Of a DNA stretch of 25,223 nucleotides, positions 18,795 to 25,223 are shown piece after piece. The first letter of the stretch is position 1. Each line of letters starts with the position of its first letter. A program made the position numbers and the translations under genes. The stretch is from Actinomortierella ambigua (Eukaryota > Mortierellomycota > Mortierellomycetes > Mortierellales > Mortierellaceae), in NCBI GenBank assembly GCA_016098155.1, contig JAAAJB010000526.1:1-25223 (forward strand). Direction: 5' to 3'. The notes beneath the pieces were generated by a model. The model was not told the DNA's origin, made no database searches, and saw nothing but the letters and a program-made list of their open reading frames with translations.

Positions 18795-20861
18795 ATGACA
18801 GACATCGCACGGCACGATGGCAATCGACAATCATTATCGAGGCCACGAGACACCTCGCCATTATCGGGGCAGCAGCAGCAACAGCAACAGGAGGAGGGAC
18901 AGGAGCAACAGCATCCACAACCGATACTTGTTCGGACGGCCCAGGCCCTGAAACGGACGCGAGCACGCGATATCCTGCAGGACGGCGCATCCGAGATCCC
19001 CGCTGAGAAGCGGGCAGCCATAGCCAAACGCGATCTCTTTGATCACTCCACACAGCAACATGCACAGGCGCAATCAAAAACATCGTCTCAGTTTTCCAGC
19101 CAGAGCCCAAGTCAGAGATCGAGCCAGCAGCCTCTGCAAAGGGGGGCATCTGGCGATGCCGCCACGGCGACGACAATAAGAACTACCCCTCTCGACTCAA
19201 CAATCCTCTACAGCAAGACCTGGAGATTACACAGGACCACGCCATTTTACCGATATGACCCTCGACAGGCTGCCCGGGATGGCTCCGAGTTGCTAAGCTA
19301 CATGACCGCAAACACTCCTAAACTGGCCATGGCAGATACCGCAGCTGCCCACGCAGCCGCTTCTGTTACTGCTAGTGGTGATGGAGAATCTGGAAACAGT
19401 GGTCAGCCAGTATCCATCTTAGCAGCAGCCGGTGGTGCCTTATCAGCATTATCGATCACCGAACGTGCATCACGCCCATTTCCTCCGCAGATCAACCAGG
19501 ATGGCGAGAGTGTTGTCGAGACTGTCGATGTAGTCAACGAGGTTAAAAGTGTCGTGGTCCAGCCGCTAGATCTTGGTTCAGAGGAAGAGGAAGAGGAGGA
19601 AGAGGGCGTCAGAAAATACCCAAGCAACGCATTCATCATCTCGATTGTAATTTCTTATCGAGGTACAGCCCCACCCCTTTTTCCCCCCAAAAAAAAAAGA
19701 AAGTGTGAATGAGTGAGTGCAGTTTGTCCTAGGGAAAAAAGGCGATACATTTGTCGGTTTCGTAGACTGACAGCCTCTATTCCCAAACTCTCTACATAGG
19801 AAAAACTGCGGATCAAACCTCCTACGTTGCAATCATCGACGACTCGTCGAGACGTGCCAACACGATCGATGAAGAAGCAACAACCAACGACAGACCATCG
19901 CCATTTACACCATTTGCACTTGTCATGACAAAGGCACCTGCAGCACTCTCGGCGCTAGTCATGGAGTGGCTTGAGCGAAAGTATGATTGCAGGATCTGCC
20001 CTCTCGTATTTCCAACGTACGAGCTGCGCTCGTTTGTCAATCACTGGTTGGAATACCTGTATGGTGGCGACGGCAGGAATGATGATGATGTGGTACAAGT
20101 ATTGAAGAAGGCTAAAGTCAAGCAGGTCGAAATGCATTATGGGTTCCCGGCTGGTGTACAAGGACTAAAGATGATATCCATATCACTGGCTTCGGAAGAT
20201 GTCCGAGAAATGCTTAACAGGTAAGGCCTAAATAACGAGAAGCAAGAGGGCGATGGCGGCAATTGGCTTTGTACGATCATCGACTATGGGACTACTCGAG
20301 AGATTATCTAACAAAGTTACCCCTCCCCCTTTATTTTTTTCTTCTTTGCACGCTATTGTGGCTAGTCGAGAAAACAACTCTGAGATAGGTACGAGGGTAT
20401 CAAGAGCGATTTTATGCAATGGATTCTGGGTTAGTATAACCAGACGGTGTGGAAGTTCGCCGCTACAAGATTCTCACGTTCCTATCGCATCTTGTGTCCA
20501 TGTCATTTCGATCACCTGTTAGGTCTCCTGGAAGGCATTGAGGACCATTGCTCGGATAGTATGCACCTCGACTTTGGACGGCTTATATTGACAAGAGTTG
20601 GGTGTCCGTCCTATTACATTGCTAGCGAAGGAAAATTGAAGGTAACGATGATTGATTTGTAATCTCGATGCTATAGAAATGATATTTGAAAGCTTTGCCT
20701 CGGAGAAAAAAAAAAGTCAAGCCATGGGAAAATGTAGCACAGAATGGCTGATTGTTCTGAACACTGCATTCTATCTGTCTATTGCGTAGATTCACCCTGT
20801 TCCGCCTAGCAAGCAGTCCTTGGAGCGCTTGTTGCAAATTCTTATCAAACACGGCACGTAA
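18795..20861 (+). CDS. CENPL: Centromere protein L / Fta1-like inner kinetochore subunit
   Basis: CENP-L (Fta1 in fission yeast, Iml3 in budding yeast) pairs with CENP-N in the constitutive centromere-associated network. Model: join(18795..19662, 19800..20220, 20366..20388, 20523..20641, 20790..20861), 1503 nt, 500 aa; introns 137, 145, 134 and 148 bp, all GT-AG and in phase, including a 23-nt microexon. Residues 1-140 are low complexity with a Q7 run and many Gln/Ser. The family signature KTWRLHRTTPFYRY begins at about residue 141. Also matching are FALVMTKAPAALSALVMEWL, the following YDCRICPLVFPTYELRSFV, and the C-terminal LLEGIEDHC, HLDFGRLILTRVGCPSYYI and EGKLK. An Ala-rich then acidic insert lies at about 180-275. 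The short terminal exon encodes IHPVPPSKQSLERLLQILIK. The 5' end is chosen at the first ATG of the frame. The fold signature is convincing, the exact splice sites moderately so. Confidence 0.85.
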
Positions 20862-20935
20862 TCGCATCTGATGTTTGATCCACATGTACCATTACCAACA
20901 TTTTTGTGTGGCGGCGCACAAACGCCAAACTGTAC

Positions 20936-20941
20936 AATAAA
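20936..20941 (+). terminator. Polyadenylation signal AATAAA for CENP-L
   Basis: Canonical AATAAA 74 bp after the CENP-L stop codon, supporting the end of that gene model. Confidence 0.6.
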
Positions 20942-22090
20942 CAGAGGTCAAAGAAGTCAACTTTACCTGCAATAGACGCAACGCTCCACAAACTCACCAC
21001 GACCTTCGGGAATTTGGACTCTCGCCGTTGGGGAGAATGTCTAAACTTTATTCTATGGAAAAATCGTCGCCTATTGTAGAAAGCGGCTGGCGTGATCGTG
21101 AGTGCCCCTGTAAACTCTTTTGTAGCAGGGTATGGTATAGGCAAAGCCCTGTTGTTACTCAACGTGCCCAAAAAAAACACGGTCTCTTTGATGATGGTGT
21201 TGTTTTGTTGGGAAACGAGAGATTGCCTCTAAAAAATAGAGGGTGTGTGTGTGTACACAACGGAGAAGGCGCAAGAAGAGAGGACAACCAACCCACAAAG
21301 ACTTTGCTGTTATTTTTCACAACGGAGGGCAATAGAAAAAAAAAAAAAAAAGCGCGGGCAACTACAAAATTTAATTTTGCCCTTCCGAAGAAGTGGACTG
21401 TGCTGCTGGGATCGACACTTTCCCGTTCCTGCTTCTGTCTTTGACTCCGCTCGAACACTGAGGGATGTCTCCAGTATGAAGCAGGATAACCCACAAAGAG
21501 TGGGTGGGTGGGGATGGGGGCGAGTAAAAGTGGGTGAAAGTGAAGCCAAGTTCTTCATTTTTTGACGTGAAGGAAGAACAACCCAGAATCCCCATGGACA
21601 ATCTGTCTTACTATCCACCTTTTCGGGAGCGTAGGAAGGTAGTATGCATACCAGTCTGTTATTCTTCTCTCTTTCTCCTTCAGGAAATGGTGTGTTCCCT
21701 AATTTACCCATGGCCATTGCCCAAACATATCACACATCCTCATCCTGCACTCTTTGAGGGCCCATTGGCACTCGCAACAGCACAACAACAACAGCAACAA
21801 ATGACAAATGCCCGTCTTTCGTTTTTCGGACCTCTTCTCACGCAGAGACATGTAAATGGTTGGCTTGATTAGGTGTGCCCGTGGCATGACACATATCTCT
21901 CATATGTGGAGAGTGGGGCACTCAGTAAAACCATGATTTTTTCTTTTCCCCTCGCAGGTGGCGACTGTTCCCCTCCTCCTCCCTCCCCCCAACCGTCCGA
22001 TATCTACTTGTCGCTATCATTCGATGAAGCCGATGAGCCCTCAGCGGTTGGCCGGGCCATTGCAGACTCCACTCCCTCCTAGGATAACAC

Positions 22091-22099
22091 TTATAAAAG
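22091..22099 (+). promoter_or_regulatory. TATA box upstream of the allantoicase fusion gene
   Basis: ttataaaag, followed by a pyrimidine-rich tract (22119-22146) of the type found at fungal transcription starts, 178 bp before the ATG. GATA-core sequences lie nearby (22083-22087 plus strand; 22014-22019 as TGATAG on the minus strand), which would suit nitrogen-responsive GATA factors. Confidence 0.55.
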
Positions 22100-22276
22100 G
22101 AGGGTTATTCTGCCTGCTCGCTTTTCTCTTCTCTTTCTCTCTTCACTAAGAAAAGTTATTCTCTTGAACCTCCTTCGTTCAGCTCCACTTCCAGCCCTCC
22201 TCTTGTCCTTTACTCAACTCACCCTTCACTCTTTGCACGGTCTGCACCCTTCCCCCCTTGCGATCTTTATCCACCA

Positions 22277-22751
22277 ATGGTCAGCCCATGCGTCATCAAC
22301 TCTCATCAACCCATCGAGGTTCAGGACCTTGACTCGGCTTTCGGCGAGTACATTGGTACGCACTATCGTGCACTCGGTTCTCAAAAGCGCCTCTCCGCGT
22401 AGTTTCCTACTCCCTCCGTGACCATTTAATAGACTTTAAATTGACTGGCTGTTTCTTTACTTTTATAATTTTACGACCTTCAGATCTCGCCGTCGATCGT
22501 TTTGGTGGCAAAGTCTTGAGAACCTCGGACGAGTGGTTCGCCGAGGCCTCGAACCTCAACAAGGTCGCCGCGCCCATCTCGCGCAAGGGCCATTTCACGG
22601 CCAAGGGGGCGTGGTTCGATGGCTGGGAATCCAAGCGCCATGGAACCTCGTTTGACTGGTAAGAGTCTACAGAGGAAAGCGTCGTTGTCATAGCACCAGT
22701 GTCCGAGATGTTTTTTTTTTTTTTGGGCAAGATTCTAATATTGCCCCTCTA

Positions 22752-22789
<38 letters not shown>

Positions 22790-24522
22790 TGCCTTGCATT
22801 TAGGACCGTGATCCGCCTCGCCTACCCAGGCTCCATCGCAGGTTTCGAGGTGGATACGGCCTTCTTCACCGGCAATCACGCTCCCTTTGTGTCGGTTGAA
22901 GGCTACACAGCAAAGAGCATTGCCTCTGCTGCCAGCGGTGCCAACGGCACCGTTAACAGCAACGAGGTCAATGGTGAGCTCAACAAAGGTCTGAAGCGCC
23001 TCCAGCTCGCCAGCGGTCAAACCTCTGTCGCCTCTTCGTCTTCTTCCGGTGGTGCCTCGGAGTATTTTGAGGATGGTTTCGCTCTCGAGGACTGGGCCAC
23101 CGAGGCGGATTGGACGCCCATCCTGCCCAAAGTAGCGCTCAAGCCATCGTCGCGTCACGGCTTCCGACTGAGCCAGCCAACCTCGTCGGCGTTTACGCAT
23201 GTCCGCCTGTGTATGTACCCTGACGGTGGCGTTGCTCGCCTGCGCGTCTACGGCAAAGTGAGCCCTATCTTGCCCAAGGACAAGAACGAGGTCTTTGACC
23301 TGGCATCGATCGCGACAGGCGCTCTGGTCGAGGCCTATTCGGACGCCCATTTCGGACATCCATCCAACCTGTTGCTCCCTGGCCGTGGTGCTGACATGTC
23401 TGATGGTTGGGAGACCAAGCGCTCGCGCTCGCCTGGCCACCATGACTGGAGCTTGATCAAGTATGTGGAACAATACTTTGATGGATTTAGAGGGAGGGGC
23501 AGGTGTTCCTATGAAACTGTAATTCTCATCATTCAATTGTCTACGCTACATATGATAGGTTGGGTGCTTCAGGCTATCCTACTCTGATCGAGGTTGACAC
23601 GGCCCATTACATGGGCAACCCACCTCGTGAGGTGTCGCTTGTCGGTTACGAAGAGTCGGATACGGAGCAAGCCCACCCGATCCCGCTGTTGGACCAGGTC
23701 AAGATGACCCCCCACCGCCAGCACTTTTTCGAGATCCCCGAGGATAAGCTCGCGAGCGGTGGTACTCGCAAGGCAATCCACAGGGTCAAACTGACCATGA
23801 TCCCCGATGGCGGCATCAAGCGCTTGCGCGTCTTTGGATCACAGTCATGGCCTCCAGCGCCTTTGCCACCCCATGCTACGATTGGAAAACGCCAGCCATT
23901 GCCCGATGAGGACACCTGGCACCTGCCCATCCTTCAGGCAGAGCCCATCACCCACGAGGCCTTTGCCCCGTGGGGCACGGTGATTGAGGTCCCCGAGTAC
24001 GATCCCAAGGCAATCAAGGTCAATCAAGGCACAGCCCAAAAGTTCTCGCACCTGGGCTACTTTGTCAACTGGCGTCCTTCTCCAGGCGAGCAGCAGGTCG
24101 CCGAGTCCTCGCAACCAGACGTGCCTCCCGCTCAAGCAAACATTGCCATCTTCCAGTGCTACCAACCCTTGGCCAAGCCAGAGGTGGGCGTCAAGCTGCT
24201 TGAGCGGCACCCGTACTCGTCCCAGATGTTTGTCCCGATGGGAGGCGACGGCAATGGCGGCTATGTGGTCGTGGTGGCCAAAGACAGACACCGTGATGGC
24301 AACCCAGACTTGAGCACTCTGAAGGCCTTCACAGTCAAGAGCTCGCAGGGCATCAACTACAAGCCCAATGTCTGGCACCACCCCATGATTGTCACGGGCA
24401 AACCCGTTACTTTCCTCACCATCACCCACGAGTCTGGCGTCGCCAAGGACGACTGCGAGGAGTACTGGTTCACCAAGGAGTCCGGCAAGGAAGGCGGCAT
24501 TGCTGCCCTGGTTCGCCTTTAA
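22277..24522 (+). CDS. DAL2-DAL3: Allantoicase-ureidoglycolate lyase fusion protein
   Basis: Model: join(22277..22355, 22484..22658, 22804..23460, 23559..24522), 1875 nt, 624 aa; introns 128, 145 and 98 bp, GT-AG, in phase. Residues about 20-405 are allantoicase (allantoate to ureidoglycolate plus urea), with its two characteristic repeats: GKVLRTSDEWFAEA, AWFDGWESKRHG and VDTAFFTGN in the first; SDGWETKRSRSPGHHDW, VDTAHYMGN and GGIKRLRVFG in the second. Residues about 425-624 are a complete ureidoglycolate lyase (ureidoglycolate to glyoxylate plus urea): PITHEAFAPWGTVIE, NQGTAQKFSHLGYF, RHPYSSQMFVPMGG, INYKPNVWHHPM. The join between the enzymes lies inside one exon with no stop, so this is a true fusion. 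A ~27-residue Pro-rich linker separates them. The lyase part is close to the ~195 aa of stand-alone Dal3. Expected role: use of purines as nitrogen source. Confidence 0.95.
22756..22785. repeat. (TC)15 microsatellite in intron 2 of the fusion gene
   Basis: A 30-bp TC dinucleotide run lying 18 bp before the acceptor AG at 22802-22803, where it serves as an extended polypyrimidine tract. A T16 run precedes it around 22711-22726. Confidence 0.9.
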
Positions 24523-24641
24523 GCCAAACTTGTGCTGTAAGAGGGTAAGAAATAGTTTTCGCCTGTCGACTCAGGGCTGTTTCTTCATCTCTTGTCTCTA
24601 TTACTGGATACTCCGAGGCGTTTATGACGGAATACCCATGG

Positions 24642-24646
<5 letters not shown>

Positions 24647-24681
<35 letters not shown>
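24647..24681. repeat. (TC)17 microsatellite in the 3' UTR
   Basis: A 35-bp perfect TC run 125 bp after the stop codon of the allantoicase fusion gene. It is the second long TC run associated with this gene. Confidence 0.92.
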
Positions 24682-24684
<3 letters not shown>

Positions 24685-24740
24685 CAAAGAGACTTGTAGT
24701 TCCAGTTTCTCTACCTGCTAATGACGAGGTCCGACAATGA

Positions 24741-24746
24741 AATAAA
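24741..24746 (+). terminator. Polyadenylation signal AATAAA for the fusion gene
   Basis: Canonical AATAAA 219 bp after the stop codon; it implies that the TC microsatellite at 24647-24681 is transcribed. Confidence 0.55.
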
Positions 24747-25223
24747 GCACAATGGCTAGTATCTCCATTGATTGGGAGGGGGCCCACATCAGAGTGGACG
24801 CCGCAGAACATGATTGCTGGCTTCAGGCGTAATAATGGAAAACTAGTGACTAACCGTTTCTGTCGACTCGGGTTTCATCTTGGCAGCTGGGGTATCGATT
24901 TGTTACAGCCCTAGAAGAATGCGCAGTGAAGATGGAACAGCTGCTCTTGATCCAGGGTGGGGGACATTCACTAGCAGAGACTGCGCTTGTGTCTTCAATA
25001 TCGTCGGTATGGTATGAGGGAATGACAGTTTGTGTATAGTACGTACATGCCCTCTGACGATTGATTCGCAAAGCCGAAAACTTCACAGTGGAGTCAAGCG
25101 GTTGGCCGCCGTGAGTCGAATGTACGCATGTCATGTGACGCCTTATGGAATACACTCTCTCGGAGCGCGACTGAAAAAAAAAAAACAAACAAAAGGGGAC
25201 AAAACGACCTTGCCGAAAAAATA

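Larger units (their letters stand above)
20862..22276. other. Long intergenic region upstream of the allantoicase fusion
   Basis: About 1.4 kb between the CENP-L stop and the fusion gene start. It holds the CENP-L 3' UTR, short A runs (for example around 21336-21351), a GT repeat near 21243-21254 and the promoter of the downstream gene. Open frames on both strands are short, overlap each other and lack motifs, so no gene is annotated. Confidence 0.55.
24523..25223. other. 3' UTR and downstream intergenic DNA
   Basis: Contains the fusion gene's 3' UTR with a TC microsatellite and a polyadenylation signal. Beyond about 24800 I see no supported gene; a minus-strand open frame at 24850-25188 has no motif and ends in a homopolymer-derived Phe run. 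Confidence 0.5.

Noticed and set aside
21000..22250. A gene between CENP-L and the allantoicase fusion
   Set aside because: Several short open frames exist on both strands, but they overlap one another, translate homopolymers and lack motifs or splice consistency.
22688..23536. 282-aa open frame antisense to the allantoicase domain
   Set aside because: Shadow of a strongly biased coding exon. It runs through the TC microsatellite as an Arg-Glu repeat and has no recognisable motif.
1..25223. tRNA, rRNA, CRISPR array or intact transposon
   Set aside because: I saw no tRNA A/B-box pair with cloverleaf potential, no rRNA core, no spaced direct-repeat array and no transposase or reverse transcriptase motif. 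This was by eye only; tRNAscan and repeat searches were not possible.

Overview
This window looks like nuclear DNA from an early-diverging filamentous fungus, most likely Mortierellomycotina (Mortierella/Linnemannia-like). The evidence is many short GT-AG introns (roughly 60-160 bp) in conserved eukaryotic genes, a fungal protein set (RNA1-type RanGAP, Fta1-type CENP-L, DAL2/DAL3 enzymes), F-box/leucine-rich-repeat proteins, and a relic that resembles the Crinkler-like nuclease domains I associate with Mortierella and Rhizophagus. The lineage call is from recalled family resemblance, not from a search.

Layout. A five-exon gene of unknown function lies on the minus strand (314-1611). Next come an intronless F-box/LRR-like gene on the plus strand (2609-4270) and the NMD helicase UPF1 on the minus strand (4777-8402, four exons). 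SPC24, a subunit of the Ndc80 complex (9204-10401), and a second intronless F-box/LRR-like gene (10957-12576) follow on the minus strand. The spindle-checkpoint kinase MPS1 (12978-16044, nine exons, minus) is head to head with the RanGAP gene RNA1 (16571-17883, plus). A decayed Crinkler-type nuclease fragment (18057-18687) separates RNA1 from a five-exon CENP-L/Fta1 gene (18795-20861, plus). After about 1.4 kb without a gene comes a four-exon gene whose single product fuses allantoicase to ureidoglycolate lyase (22277-24522, plus). The remainder is 3' UTR and intergenic DNA.

Functional themes. Three kinetochore or checkpoint genes (SPC24, MPS1, CENP-L) lie within 11.7 kb, with the RanGAP gene among them. 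CENP-L sits in the inner kinetochore, Spc24 in the outer microtubule-binding layer, and Mps1 signals from the Ndc80 complex. The allantoicase-ureidoglycolate lyase fusion would carry out the two consecutive steps from allantoate to glyoxylate plus urea on one polypeptide. UPF1 keeps a long SQ/TQ-rich tail of the kind phosphorylated by SMG1 in animals, which budding yeast Upf1 lacks.

Exon structures were deduced by eye from GT/AG signals, reading phase and remembered family motifs. All joined coding lengths are multiples of three. The least certain points are SPC24 intron 1, MPS1 exon 1, the RNA1 start codon and the 5' extent of the nuclease relic.
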